64,000 nt of DNA from Isoetes taiwanensis (GCA_021234155.1 JAJEKV010000008.1:21278487-21342486); one strand, 5' to 3'. Shown: positions 1 to 11,315, counted from the first letter of the stretch. Program-made: numbers and translations. The notes: generated by a model from the sequence alone, not told the origin.

Positions 1-430
1 TTGTTCTGTAAACGCTTGCAAAAGCACACTTCATCGGGTTACAGAATTGGTTTTCAAAAGCATTAGAAAATGCATTATGCATCTGTTTTGGCTGCCCTTG
101 ATGTATTTCATTCCATATGCTTTGTTCTACCTCAGTTGATTCAAGTTGAGTGGAGTGAGAGAGGAAAAGTAAGAGTTTTGTTATCTATTTCTGCTTAATT
201 TGGCATGTGTGAAGCTGTTAAATTCATTTGTACAGATTTGTAAACATAGTATTCATGGATGTTCTTGGTGGTGACAGATGGTGTATATCACATGGAAAAT
301 TTGTCCAGGAAATTTGTCTTAAACGAAGACTTAGTTTCTGTCGTAAAAGAACACCACTGGTGGTTTCATTATGACTTCATATTTGACAAGGCTCTGAATT
401 CATGTGCTGGGATAGCAGAAGATTTAGGTG

Positions 431-672
431 GGGATGATTTACTTATGTTGTTTTTTCTGTCTTGTATTTCAGAGCTATTTCTACGGTGAAGGATGCATAT
501 AGTTTTGCCCAGGATCTTTGCTGGAAGATCCAGTAAAATCGATAGTAAGTGTGCATCAATTCTGTGCACACTTGTTTGATGCATACCTTAATGCATATCC
601 TTATACTTTAGTGGAGATGATTTACTTATGTTGTTTTTTCTGTTCTGTATTTCAGAGTTATTTCTACGGTGC
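431..672. repeat. Two-unit tandem repeat, 182-bp spacing
   Basis: A block of about 60 bp beginning GGGGATGATTTACTTATG at 431 recurs at 613 with only a few differences, so a segment of about 182 bp was duplicated in tandem. Each copy contains a TTTCAG-like stretch that could act as a splice acceptor. No conserved protein is seen in it. Confidence 0.75.
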
Positions 673-700
673 TGCATTAGGTTAGGCCAGTTCGTGCCTT

Positions 701-806
701 GAGGGCTTAATAGGCAAGTATGAGGCTCGGGTGTTAGTGTAAGTAAATTTGCTACCCTTAGTATAGGGTTCAGGCATTAGTGTAAGTAAATTTGCTGGTT
801 TAGATG
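701..806 (+). repeat. 106-bp direct repeat, left copy
   Basis: This segment is nearly identical to 2199-2304 in the same orientation, 1,498 bp downstream. Each copy contains two sub-repeats of GTTAGTGTAAGTAAATTTGC. The pair brackets a decayed PPR fragment. Either a mobile element flanked by direct repeats or a local duplication would give this picture; no primer-binding site or polypurine tract was found to make it an LTR pair. Confidence 0.8.
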
Positions 807-1589
807 TTTGCTCTCCTTTTTTTTACATGTGCAAGGCATTGCTTTTGCAGCTAGCGTTAGGCTGAGAATTTCTTTGACATCATTGGCCCTTATTTCGGAA
901 TAGCAATGTTTAGCTACGGGCCATGGTGGCAGTTGTGATGTCAGATTGGCCCAACACACAGTTCCCGAAATAGCTTACTACATTGGGTTCGTGAACATTT
1001 TCAAGAGTTCCAGAAATGCATTTTAAGGTCCAATGAAGCTATCATTATCTCACTCCAAAGGCCCGAGCTTCTGAGATAATATAACTCCACATATTCCATG
1101 ATGATAATTCCCCCAGAGTAGAGACAAAGTGTCCTTATAATTATATTGAATTGGGGCCGCATCAACCCTCAATCCAGCAAACTAAGATGGAATGCCAGAA
1201 TGCCAGCTAAATGGTGGCAAATGCTAAGTGCTTGGACACTCCTCCCTTACCCCTTATTTCTGCCTCCACAACTGAAAGTTAAGAGTTCTCCATGAACAAG
1301 ATGATCATTGTAAAATCTACATCCTTTTATGGCCACTTTTTTGCAAAATCACAAGTCAAGAACCACTTTCAACATGCGAATTGAACATGGTCATTACTGG
1401 TCATTACGACCCTTGCACCTCTTTATATACATTCTAGCGAGTGCTGCAGTTGCAAATTTTTTACCTGTTTGCTACTTAGATATTTGTAGTCAGATGCTTG
1501 ATCTGTCAATGTAGCTTGTGAATATGCCCAATGTCCTATCGTTGCATAGGCATTTGAAAGCAACACAAATGCTGAAATATTCCAAGGCT
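807..1589. other. Non-coding stretch without recognised features
   Basis: Moderately AT-rich sequence between the left 106-bp direct repeat and the PPR relic. Only short unsupported reading frames are present and no RNA gene or repeat was recognised. Confidence 0.5.
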
Positions 1590-2118
1590 CTAACTTGAGA
1601 ATATGTTGTGTAGTGTGTTATGCCATGGGCACACAACAATATTTGGTTGACAAGGCATTGCAGTAACAAAATCCTCAGTTGTATCCAGGAATCCTGCACA
1701 ACCTAAAAGGTCAACCATGCATGTATACTGGTACATCTTTGGTAGAATGCCATATTCTGAACTAATTATATTGAAATAGTGACAACCTTCATCAATGAAG
1801 CTTGCATCAGTACAAGTAGAGATGATTGAAGATGCTGTAAAGTTATTTGGCTCCATTCCTTCTTTCTGCATTAGGCTGAACAGTATGAGAATCTCATTCC
1901 CATTTGCAGATTGTGCAAAACCAGTGATTAAGGCATGAGGAAACAACATTCCTACTTGCATTTTATTGAACATAGTATGGGCATTCTTTGTGCAGCCATA
2001 TTTTGTATACATGTCGATGAGAATACTTCCAACAAAGATGTCAGTCTCATATACTGCTTCTGCAATATCAGCATGGAACTGCTTTTCCCGCTCCAGAGAT
2101 GTGACTGTAGCATCAGGT
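1590..2118 (-). pseudogene. PPR protein fragment (PLS class), relic
   Basis: Read on the minus strand, the segment encodes the C-terminal half of a plant organelle RNA-binding pentatricopeptide-repeat protein. The frame stays open upstream of the first Met: EKQFHADIAEAVYETDIFVG is followed by SILIDMYTKYGC, the classic sequence at the junction of PPR repeats. Further on are HALITGFAQSANGNE and YTCMVDLLGCAGFLD, the latter typical of the last repeat before the E domain. No gene start, no full repeat array and no E/DYW tail are present, so this is a fragment. It lies between two 106-bp direct repeats, which suggests capture or duplication. Confident as PPR-derived; not expected to be functional. 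Confidence 0.85.
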
Positions 2119-2198
2119 TACAAACATGTTATTATGAATGGATGGATATGTTCCTAAAACTGTATATTGTTTGCTTAACTGGTGGCCCGTATTGTTGT

Positions 2199-2304
2199 GA
2201 GGGCTTAATAGGCAAGTATGAGGCTCGGGTGTTAGTGTAAGTAAATTTGCTACCCTTAATATAGGGTTCAGGCGTTAGTGTAAGTAAATTTGCTGGTTTA
2301 GATG
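2199..2304 (+). repeat. 106-bp direct repeat, right copy
   Basis: Right-hand partner of 701-806 with a handful of mismatches. It directly follows the PPR relic. Confidence 0.8.
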
Positions 2305-2493
2305 TCTTTAGGTGTTAGATCTTAGGATGCGCACTTGATTTGCTTCAAATAAGCTTTCACAAGTAGCAAACAGACAAATGACGTGGGATGCTCTATCTTA
2401 CATTAAAAGCATTATGGTCTTACTTCAAATACAGATATAACTATTATTGTGTCTTTCCAGATTCAAAAGCATGTTTGTCGCAGATGTGTTTTC

Positions 2494-2804
2494 TTGGAGA
2501 GCAAGCAGATAAGGACTACGGCATTGGCTTTGTCTTAATTCCATTATTGAAAAATTCCATTTTCAAATTAAGGATATATTGAATCATATGAGCCATGTGT
2601 ATGGTATGTAGATAGATAGATGGAGGACTCAAAAAGGCATAAACCTTACAATGTATGTCTCTAACATACAACAAAAACTTGAGAGCGTAGATTGTGGCTG
2701 CAGACTTGGAGAGCAAGTAGATAAGGAGCTGGTGGTTGTATTTGATCTTCTACGAGATTGGCTTTGTCTTAATTCCTTTATTGAAAAATTCCATTTTCAA
2801 ATTA
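2494..2804. repeat. Imperfect two-unit tandem repeat
   Basis: A segment starting TTGGAGAGCAAGCAGATAAGG at 2494 recurs at about 2706, both ending near GAAAAATTCCATTTTCAAATT (about 2577 and 2804). The second copy has a small internal insertion. No protein was recognised. Confidence 0.7.
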
Positions 2805-3888
2805 AGCATGACAACATATCAAGGATAGCTAGAGGAAAAGGACCAAAGAACCTGAATGTGAACGTAACCCTAATATTAGTCTACCATTTATGAGTTTTCG
2901 TTATAGCCCAGCAACACTAGGCTCTAGCATTTACAAGTTTTCGATATAGCCCTGCAATTCTAGGCTTGGTTTGCATTGTATGATAACATTAAAATGCATG
3001 CCCATTGAATGCGTTATACAACAAATGCACCATGACACATTTAACAAGACATGGCATTAATAAATAAGAAGCCATTTGCAGGTTTCCAACTTTTTCCTGG
3101 TGAAATTAATAAAATATGATGTCGTAAAGACTGGCTGTTTTCTCCTCTCAGATCTTAAGCAAATGTGGACAAACCATATGTCTTTAGAATCATCATAGAA
3201 CAAGCATTCTAATGATATGCATTGCTCCTAAAACAGAGCTGCAGATCAATAGATATGAAGAAAAGTATATAGTGCTGAAAAATGGAACAATGATAACTTT
3301 TGCCAATAATTTATGTTCACACTTTGATTTAATATAATGGAGTGTTCTATTTTGAAAAGGTCTAATGCATAGAGCTAGCTATTTTTTACGCACACTAATA
3401 TTACAGATGCTAGATTTCCGCCCGGCTAGGACATCACAAAATTTCCGAATTACGCGGGACATTATCAGCCACGCGTGGATATTCACTCAAGATTACATTA
3501 ATTCATTAGAATTGGACTTAGACATTTAAACCACTAGCGGTAACACACACTAGACGTTTATGTTTGACAATAGCGCACACACAGACGTCTGAGGCATTAG
3601 CGGAAACATACAAGGATTTTACTTCTGGCAAGTTTTTACATCCGGCAACACTTATCGCCCGACTCCCCGACATTTGTCTTAGAGCTTAATGGAAGGCTTA
3701 AAAAGTTATAGAGTATATTTCAGTTTTGTTTAATAAAGTATCTATTTCTAATATATTCCAATTTATACAATTTTTTGCATTTTATCCATTTCTAATAGGT
3801 TCTAGCTTATACAGAATTCTGCCCTTTATAGATGTTATAAGGTTATTATGTGTCATTTTTATTAATTTTTAATTATGTCTGACGAAAA

Positions 3889-3916
3889 GCCCAGCAATGC
3901 TGGGCACTTTTTCTAG
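3889..3916 (+). mobile_element. Helitron-like 3' terminus (hairpin plus CTAG)
   Basis: A perfect 17-nt hairpin, GCCCAGCAATGCTGGGC (3889-3905), is followed after 7 nt by CTAG (3913-3916) and then T, the form of a plant Helitron 3' end. The same hairpin with one loop change terminates the validated Helitron at 25648-28474. A possible 5' end, TCTATTTCTAATATA at 3741 preceded by A, would give a very small element of about 176 bp, but there is no unfilled site to prove it. Confidence 0.6.
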
Positions 3917-4127
3917 TTTCTTTATAATCCCCTTTCTTAAACCTGCCTAATTGTATTGATGAGTTGCATGTTCATAATTTTTATCATCATACAAAAGTTT
4001 TTCTTTCCCATTCTAACTCTTTGTCTCAAAGTCTTTCTAATGTGCAACCATTGCATTGCTTTATGTTGTTAAGGAAACACATACATTAATTTGTTTATGT
4101 CTGTCTTGTGCGTGTTTTTCCAAGAGG

Positions 4128-4205
4128 ACATGACTTTGAAGTGTGATTTAAGTCATTTCACTCTCGGGGCATGGAGGGCAACCCTCCGTGCGCAGCACCT
4201 TGTTT
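4128..4205 (+). repeat. Dispersed repeat with GGAGGGCAACCCTCC palindrome
   Basis: This segment matches the reverse complement of about 56166-56240. Both copies share a conserved core around GGAGGGCAACCCTCCGTGCG followed by CAGCACCTTGTTT, and both have a diverged AT-rich flank. The palindrome and the two widely separated copies suggest the end of a transposable element of unknown class. Confidence 0.65.
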
Positions 4206-4778
4206 CAAATAGTTGTCTATAATTTTGTATGCATGAATGTTGCACAATGATATAAGTTTTTGCATCGAAATAATTTGGTAGCTTAGATGAGCTAGATTTC
4301 ATGTTGTATACTTTGTAACTATCTAATAACGATTAGATGCTAACTTCTCTAATTTATAGTGTGTAGGCGGCTTCCCCCTCCAAATACATTTAATATGTTC
4401 CACTTTCATTGTCAGACCTTTTGAATATGTTCCACATTGATATAAATAGATGTGACAGTGGAGCCTGAGCCAATATGAGTGGCTAGTCTCTATATTTTCT
4501 AAACAAGACCTTAAAGAAGGATGATGAAAATAATAAGGAGATCGTTTTAGAGCCCTTTTGCATTGCTGCGCTCCATAAATTTACAGACCAAGTCTAGAAA
4601 GATAGCTACCACACCAGTTTATCACAGAGACCAAGTCTAATAAGATAGCTAAAACTCAAAAAAGGTATCCAACAAATATTAAACTCAAGATCTCTTGTAC
4701 TTGTAGCACATCAACACTAAACTCAGTTTTCTAACAGGTGGTGCATTGTTTGGCACAATTAATATTGAGTGCATTTTT

Positions 4779-5951
4779 CTAAAACGTCAATGTCTGGTTT
4801 GTGCCAGACAAAAAGATACTCTTTGGTTCAGTGATAAACAAAGTATTTAGATCTCCTGGTCGATTCTTTAAAACTTGGAAGCTATTGGTGGAGGCATGAT
4901 AAATTTCTAATCTATTCCCTCTAGTCACTAATAAGTGATCGTCCACAGACAAAAAAGAAACTGCCTGCCATGGATAAAGCGATGTACTAGCACTTGTTGA
5001 GAAGAGCTGTGTGAGAGCATATTCTTCCTTCCTCTCATTAGCAATCCATATACATAATTTATTCGCAACCACTCCAACCAACAAAAGATTGCCCTTACTT
5101 TGTGCTAACATAAAGACTTTGTTGCCCGTTTGTTCTCCGGCATGAAACGTATTTTTGGACCAGAGCGTCTTTTTGGACCAGGAGTCTTCAACAAAGTTAT
5201 ACTTACATATGCATAAGCTCAAATCTACAAAATATATAGAATCTCCAATGCAAGTTTGTTTTCCCACAAAACAACCACCTTCTATATGTTTTCTTCTACT
5301 CCATTTATGAGTGTCCGACTGATAAATAGCAAGATGATAGATATTTGCTTCTAGGACAAGGGTAAGGATGACAACGTAGCTATTAGTGGACAGATCAAAG
5401 TTGAAACACTCATGCACCACATTGCAATTGGGACCTATCACGTCTTTGGGCGGAACCAGAACATCTGTAGGAGCCGAAGCTTTGAATGGATTGAACACGA
5501 GGACTTGGACTTCACCTAAATCTGAGAGCTGTGTGATGCACAACACACCGTGTGAAAATATAGCCGAACCAGAACCACATCGAGTTACATTGAGTTTCCT
5601 CAAGTGTCTCCACAAACAATGTGCATTAGAAGATGTAGGGACATAGGCCCAGCTGAAATTGGAATTACGAAAATCCAAATAACATAGGATGGGATGCGAG
5701 CAGGCAGGTTGCATATTCCAAAAAGCGTTAGAGTGAATAGTTTCGTACCAATATTTGGACACCGTAGAAAATCGAGCAACATCGGCTATGTCATCCAACA
5801 AAAGGATCACTTTGTTCATAACATCTTCTGGCAGCAAAGGGAAATCAGCAAGTTGAGCTATGATTTCATTCTGTTTTCTTCTTCTTCCGCTTTTCGGGAT
5901 TCTGTTGGCGGCCTTCTCGCGCATCGTTATGCTAAGAATCAAAGGTAACAA
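4779..5951 (-). CDS. F-box protein
   Basis: An intact 390-residue reading frame. Residues about 33-82 form an F-box: FPLLPEDVMNKVILLLDDIA, then VARFSTVSKYWYETIHSNAFW. In this family the F-box binds SKP1 and so recruits a substrate to an SCF ubiquitin ligase. The remaining 300 residues have alternating hydrophobic strands and Trp-containing turns (DTHKWSRRKH, VEDSWSKKTLWS) compatible with the beta-propeller or associated domain of plant F-box proteins, but no clear Kelch signature could be assigned. The N-terminus is basic (GRRRKQN). The first Met is used; Met10 is an alternative. It is the only intact-looking host gene in the window. The substrate cannot be inferred. Confidence 0.8.
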   Translation of the reverse strand: MLPLILSITMREKAANRIPKSGRRRKQNEIIAQLADFPLLPEDVMNKVILLLDDIADVARFSTVSKYWYETIHSNAFWNMQPACSHPILCYLDFRNSNFSWAYVPTSSNAHCLWRHLRKLNVTRCGSGSAIFSHGVLCITQLSDLGEVQVLVFNPFKASAPTDVLVPPKDVIGPNCNVVHECFNFDLSTNSYVVILTLVLEANIYHLAIYQSDTHKWSRRKHIEGGCFVGKQTCIGDSIYFVDLSLCICKYNFVEDSWSKKTLWSKNTFHAGEQTGNKVFMLAQSKGNLLLVGVVANKLCIWIANERKEEYALTQLFSTSASTSLYPWQAVSFLSVDDHLLVTRGNRLEIYHASTNSFQVLKNRPGDLNTLFITEPKSIFLSGTNQTLTF

Positions 5952-7790
5952 TCTAAGTTATGTTATACTACAATCTTTGTTAACCTAAGAGAGCGCAGGC
6001 GATCTTACTTTCTGGAAAAAGGCAAAAAAAGGCAAAAGGGCTATGTTCTAGCCTTGCCTAATCGTGAACAATACTGGAAGTTCAGCACTTCTACAGAAAC
6101 TTGAAGCGTGATTGCACTGTGTTGAGGATCAGACTAGCATAAGCGAAGCTTTCAGGTACTCCTCTATTTTTTTCAATTGTTTTTTGCGCATTCTATGCAC
6201 ACACATACATCAAATCCGTTGACAAGGTACTTTGTTTGCCTTCCTGGTATGCTTACTTTTCTGTGAGCAATAGCCATGTAGTAAAGATGTACTAGCATGT
6301 GCTCCATTTAGATGGAGAGAGGTAATACAATGAACATGATATGGATATTTGGTGTTGATATAATGCTTCACTAAGTCCTTATTCATGTCTCTAAACAATG
6401 ACTCTTGTACTGTTCCTATGTTACTATGACTCATAAGGCATGGAAAATTCTGTCATTGTCTCGGATATTCAAAAGGTACAGGGCTAGTTCATCTCAGATA
6501 TTCTTTCAAAAAGCTTGCAAAACAATAGTTATTGCCTTTATAATTTCTAGCATCATAAATAAGTGGCAGTATAGGCGAACTACGTTGTACTTGTGCCTTC
6601 CTTCCTGGCAATGTCTTATATCTTCCTGGATTATTTGCCTGCAAATTCGTCTAGTATAGGCATGCGGCGTCATTGCGATACCAGTGTATGCATAGTGAGG
6701 ATCTTAGCTCTCTTATCTGGATTATTTGTCTGGAAATGCATTCGGTGCAGACATGAGGCATCATTCAAAGTTATGGGATACAGTGTATGCACAGCTAAGA
6801 TGCAGGATAACTCTCAAGTTTAACACGGTTCTGATACTTCTACCCAATAGCTTAGCTTCGTTCTATTATGTTCATTTTACTTCCATTGAACACTCGAAGG
6901 AAATAGTCCCTACTTTATGGTGAATTCAGATAGTTGCTAGAGTTGTGGTAGTTGGAACTATATGAGTTAATTTGCTTAAATGCTCTTTGGTTAGTTTTTA
7001 CTTTCTTGGTACTGCTCTTTGAATCTAATGAGCAGTTGTGACGATCAAATTATGATTAAGAATTTAGTGAGTACACATGTCGAACAACTATAAGACAAAA
7101 ATCTAATTTCTTAAACATCTATACTTGTAGCTATAGCTGCAACTGTAACTTGTAATTGAAAATGTGGTTACATCTATAAATGACACATTGAAACCGCAGT
7201 TGTTGAAGTCAGTAACTACTAACTGAGCTATGCAAAACTATAATCGTCATTGCACCTGCAAGCTCATCTGCACATGCAACTATAGCTACTGAACACAAAT
7301 TGTACCTGTAACTAATAAAAGTAAGTGCATCTGCAACTGGATTTGTAACTATGTTTGCAACCTTGTGGCATGATTTTGTCGACCAATTTGATTCTAAAAT
7401 TTAATCTCTGATATTTGAATCCTCATTGATTGCAATGTTAGATAGCGTTGCATTTGTATGTCGGGCAAAATATTGATTCTGATATTCATTTTTGATTTGA
7501 TTTCGGCATTGATTTTGTTTCAAAGATAAATTGCTCTCGATCTTACAAGGGCTTTCCACATCTAAAATCACGCTTGTTTCAGTTTCAATGTAAAAGACTC
7601 CCTTTTTTTTAAGGCAAGAGTGAAGAAATTGTTCAATGAAGTGAGGTTAATTTAGTCAAAAGAAGATGGTCATGTTTCACTATATAATACCTTCTTGTTC
7701 TTTTGCCTGCTAAGCCCACCAATGAAATTGATCTCCGTCAAAGGTTGATATTGGGACCCGTCATCCACCCATCGAAAGAAAAAGTAAAGG
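5952..7790. other. Intergenic DNA without genes
   Basis: Upstream side of the F-box gene, so its promoter should lie in the first part, but no convincing TATA or initiator was picked out. Around 7120-7360 there is a degenerate run of short units resembling TGCAACTGTAACT. No conserved protein is visible in either strand. Confidence 0.5.
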
Positions 7791-8545
7791 GAAATTTACC
7801 AAAATAACCTTAATTATTGACTTAATTCCCCAAAAGCCCTTCGTATTTTTTGAAATTCCAAAAATGCCCCTTAATTCTTAAGTATTTTCCCAAATAGCTC
7901 TTTGTGTTTTAAAAATCACTAAAAGCAGTTTTTATAATAGATGATCAGTTTTTATAGATCTTGGCTTCTTGAAGCTACTGATAAGCATGTCATTCCAATG
8001 CTAGAAATTATTCAAGGGCAAATAGTTGAATGCTTTTACAAGAATCATGTTGTAGGAGAAGCTTTTTGGGCATCTTGTGGACGAGACTCTATAGACACTC
8101 TAGTAAAAGATGCTCAACGACATATTACAAAGGATATATTACAAAGGTCATCAAATGCGCTATAAGATACGTAGTACTTCCTTCTGATGCATTTTTGTTT
8201 GAAGTACAAAGTCCAGAGCGATATGTTGTGGTTAGTATTGAGTCCAAAAATGTTCGTGCTTGGAGTGGCAAATGTTAGGATTGCCTTGTGGTCATGCAGT
8301 TAATGTTACTGTTTTTTTTTCGGCACAACGTCCAGAGCTTTTTCCCCATTCAGGTTGCAGAAATCCGATTTGACATTTCCATTGCATACTTTTGTAATTT
8401 TCCAAATTATTGTTATATGTAAAAAGCACTTTCCCTCTAAAAAATGATCCGTCTATCGTAGAATGTGTTTTTTTAGTGATTTTTAAAATACAAAGGGCTA
8501 TTTGAAAAAATAATAAAGAGTTAAGGGCATTTTGGGAATTTAACA
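7791..8545 (+). mobile_element. Relic of a Mutator-like (MULE) transposon
   Basis: A terminal-inverted-repeat-like pair brackets a transposase fragment. The inner left arm (about 7853-7925, with CAAATAGCTCTTTGTGTTTT and AAAAATCACTAAAA) matches the reverse complement of about 8470-8541. The outer left part (7791-7852) has no partner on the right side, so the right end seems truncated. Inside lies the C-terminal part of a MuDR/FAR1-type transposase. No flanking 9-bp duplication could be confirmed. Confidence 0.7.
7941..8325 (+). pseudogene. MULE/FAR1-type transposase C-terminal fragment with SWIM finger
   Basis: Three consecutive reading frames together give the end of a Mutator-like transposase. 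Frame one encodes KHVIPMLEIIQGQIVECFYK, frame two RYVVLPSDAFLFEVQSPER then YVVVSIESK, and frame three, from 8251, CSCLEWQMLGLPCGHAVNV. The last is a SWIM zinc finger, CxC...CxH, characteristic of MULE transposases and the FAR1/FHY3 proteins derived from them. Two frameshifts within about 300 bp and loss of the catalytic core make it non-functional. It sits inside inverted repeats that read as MULE ends. Confidence 0.85.
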
Positions 8546-8621
8546 AGATGCTAATGCATCAATGGGTTACCCGTTCGAAGGCCCATTGATGCGTCCACTA
8601 CTATGTACCATTATGATCACA

Positions 8622-8770
8622 ATGTAGAATGCTATTGCTTTCTTAATTATAGATCATTTCGATTAAACACAACATAGAATGCTATTGCTTTCTTAATTAT
8701 AGATGTACTAAGTATATTAACAACATAGTTTGCTATTGCTTTCTTAATTATAGATGCACTAAGTATAGAC
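8622..8770. repeat. Three-unit tandem repeat, about 51 bp
   Basis: GCTATTGCTTTCTTAATTAT begins at 8631, 8681 and 8732, each followed by AGAT and a variable tail. It lies just downstream of the MULE relic. No function is evident. Confidence 0.8.
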
Positions 8771-9316
8771 AATTGCTTTCAATGTGCAATTTTTTAATGT
8801 GGTGCAATTTCTTAATGCAACTTTTTGTGTGGTCCATGATGTATTCCTAGAAAATTACGCATTTCATGGCGGTATTGCTAATTTCTCTTTCACAAAAGTG
8901 TGATCCAAAGTTGAAGTTTTGTAGTTGTCTATTTCATTACATCTATGTATATTTGTGGATACATTAGATTATGGGTTGTCTCCGAAAGGTATACCAAATG
9001 ATGCTTTATATTATTTAGTTAGGTGCACAAAATGAAAATGCAAAAACCCATTGCACATATATAAAAGACTTGAAGTGTTACGATGGTCAAAGATATTAGT
9101 TCATCTTTAAGACTAGTCTAATGGGAGTCTATTGGCTCTTTGAGTTAAGACGCAACTAAGCCTTGAGAAGTCTACGATACTAAGAAACTATTGTCTAGGA
9201 CATTGAACTGGACATAACAAAAAGGAAGCTATTTCGGGGGATGACAAAGGGGCATCCACTTTACGGAAATTTGTACATCGTCCCTACCTGAAAATCTTTC
9301 GAAGGTTTATTTTTCG

Positions 9317-9369
9317 GGGATTTACCAAAATAACCTTAATACTTAATTCCCAAAAATCCCTTCGTATTT
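9317..9369 (+). repeat. Isolated MULE terminal-repeat fragment
   Basis: The sequence GATTTACCAAAATAACCTTA and what follows, up to the CCCTTCGTATTT segment, matches the outer left end of the MULE relic (7791-7852) in the same orientation. It is either a second truncated copy or a displaced piece of the same element. Confidence 0.7.
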
Positions 9370-11139
9370 GTTGGGTTGCCCGGCAACCCTTGGGGTGATG
9401 GGCGAGTGACAGATAAAAGGGCCCAGATGTTAGAATAATTTAGAACATTCGTCTTGGACGGTTGTGGACTTTTTGGTTTCTAGTAGTGAGAGTTAGTGAC
9501 GGTTAGACGGTGAAGATTGTATGGGAAGCCAGGTGGAAGGTGGAGATTTCGTTCCTTGGCAGTGCCTGAGGCAGCGAGGCAGCGACTAAGAGCAGGTGCA
9601 CGGGCAAGGGCAGCGGCAGAGAGAAGCACCGGTGGTGAAGCTGAAGATTAGTGAACCTGCTGTGTTGCCTGCTTTGAAGCGCAAGTTCGAAATAAACGCC
9701 GCCTTGATATTTCGGCTTTTTGGCCTTGTTTTTAAAAGATGAAACTTTCTGTCGACGCCTTCTTCATTTTTTTTGTGCCGGAATGTTGCCGGCAAAAAAA
9801 TTGGACAGCCGGAAATATCAAGGCAACGTTTATTTCGTCCAAAAATTCTCGCCGACAAAAAATTTCGGGGCGCGCGCCCAGGCTCGTGGCTGCCGCCGCT
9901 CAGGGCTTTCGCCCCGAAATTTTCTTTCGGCGAGAATTACCTGTTCCGTAAATCCAGCCCTTAATTGTCAAAATTACAGCTTGCCGGCCTCTGCTTCTGT
10001 TCGCCCATGCCTTGTTGCAAATTTGGGCGTTTTAATTTCGTGCTTTTAGTACGTAAAAGAAGTTTCCCTATTCGCTACCCTGTCGGGTATGGTGGAATAG
10101 TTTTCTCTGTGCTCATTTTGTTTCTTATCTAGCCCTCAAAACCTTGGGAGCGAAGAGTGGAAATGTAGGGCTCGAGCATTGCGCTGCTGACGGTAGGATG
10201 CAACTGAAGCTCTTTGGTTGTGTCTGCAGATCACATGAACACTTCGGCTATCCTCTTTTCGACCAGGTAAGCCAAATGTTTGCAGACATCCAGCTTGGTG
10301 CAATTCCAAATTAGAGAAGATGTTGCAGCATGTATTTTTCTATTCTGCCTTTGAAGTTATTCAAATTGAGCTTTGTAGCACGGATTATGGATGTTTTAGA
10401 AACATTTAGCAGTATGGTGGAATATCTGTATGCAGTCAGATCATTGCCTGCAGGTCTCGACATGCAACAATTCTAAGGCATTCTATCCAGCAGGTTCATT
10501 CTTTCCCATTCTTTAGGTCTGCATTGTTTTTCCTTTCTAGGTTCTGTTTCCATGTTGTTTTCCTCCTTTGTCTATGGCAAAGTTTCATTGAAGATTTTCG
10601 AGACGAATATAAGGGATTTTAGATCCAACACAAATGCTTTGGTTTTGTTCCGAAAGGCATCGATTTCCCTTCATTCAATAGAATGTTTTTTGATTCCCCA
10701 AATGCTAAGGCATTATATCCAGCTCGATGCCAAGACATGTTTTTGCAGGTTCGTTCTTTAGCTCCAATATCACTGTTTCCTCTTTCTGGCTTCTGTTTCC
10801 ATCACAAAGCTTCTTTGGAGATTTTCAAGATGGGTATAAGGTTTTTTGGATCTTCACACTTTGATTTTGGCATCACGAGGTGATATGGCAGAGGATAGAG
10901 GATACAGATATATAGAAGAATTGTTATTCAACGCAATTGTTTAGTTGATGAGGTTGTGGAATGGTATTCAAAGGGATTATCCTGTTTATGGAGCTGTGGT
11001 GTTGTACTGATGAAACATTTTATTAACATGGTAGATATGCTCTTATAACTCTTCACTCTTAAGACCCTTTCATACATATATTTCATGATGATATATACCT
11101 GTACAGTTTGATAGCATTCTTATTAATGCCACAATTTTT
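9370..11139. other. Gene-less region with compound palindrome
   Basis: Apart from the inverted repeats at 9688-9938, only short frames without recognisable domains are seen. Composition from about 9540 to 10000 is richer in G and C than the surroundings, which could mark the 5' part of an unrecognised transcript or a GC-rich element. Confidence 0.45.
9688..9938. repeat. Compound inverted repeat (two adjacent hairpins)
   Basis: Two palindromes lie back to back. Arms 9688-9717 and 9807-9837 pair over about 30 bp (left arm includes GCCTTGATATTTCGGCT, right arm AGCCGGAAATATCAAGGC). Arms 9844-9871 and 9911-9938 pair over 28 bp with two mismatches (AATTCTCGCCGA... against ...GGCGAGAATT). The second loop is GC-rich and includes CGCGCGCCC. 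No terminal repeats or target duplication were seen, so MITE identity is unproven; a transcript would fold into two strong stems. Confidence 0.8.
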
Positions 11140-11315
11140 CCCTCGAAAACCCTTCGGGGTGGGGGTTTTTTAAACACGGACAGTAATAAGTTTGTTGCGC
11201 TCCTTCATTGGGTCCCATAGGCCGATTGGTCTCCATGGAATAGGCCGATTGGTCTCCATGGACGATAAAAATCTTTCTTTCTTTCTTTTTTTCTTTCTTT
11301 CTTTCTTTCTTTCTT
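11140..11315 (+). mobile_element. SINE-like 3' end with (CTTT)n tail
   Basis: The segment is shared with about 37606-37735: AACCCTT..., a gap, AATAAGTTTG, then GGGTCCCATAGGCCGATTGG, TCTC, and GGACGATAAAAATC followed by a CTTT-rich tail. Two independent copies ending in a simple pyrimidine repeat fit a SINE family. This copy carries an internal 23-bp duplication (ATAGGCCGATTGGTCTCCAT twice). The tRNA-like head with A and B boxes was not identified, so both copies appear 5'-truncated or of unknown head type. Confidence 0.6.

Larger units (their letters stand above)
2805..4770. other. AT-rich intergenic DNA without genes
   Basis: No coding region is supported. The stretch holds a Helitron-like 3' terminus at 3889-3916, one copy of a dispersed repeat at 4128-4205, and several short degenerate hairpins near 2903-2970. 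The rest is low-complexity AT-rich sequence. Confidence 0.6.

Noticed and set aside
2903-2970. Helitron-like hairpins (GCCCAGCAACACTAGGC and a similar one) upstream of 3 kb
   Set aside because: The stems are imperfect and the distance to CTAG is too short, so they are at best decayed termini.
7120-7360. CRISPR-like or satellite array of TGCAACTGTAACT units
   Set aside because: Spacing and unit length are irregular, with no constant repeats or unique spacers, and the genome is eukaryotic.
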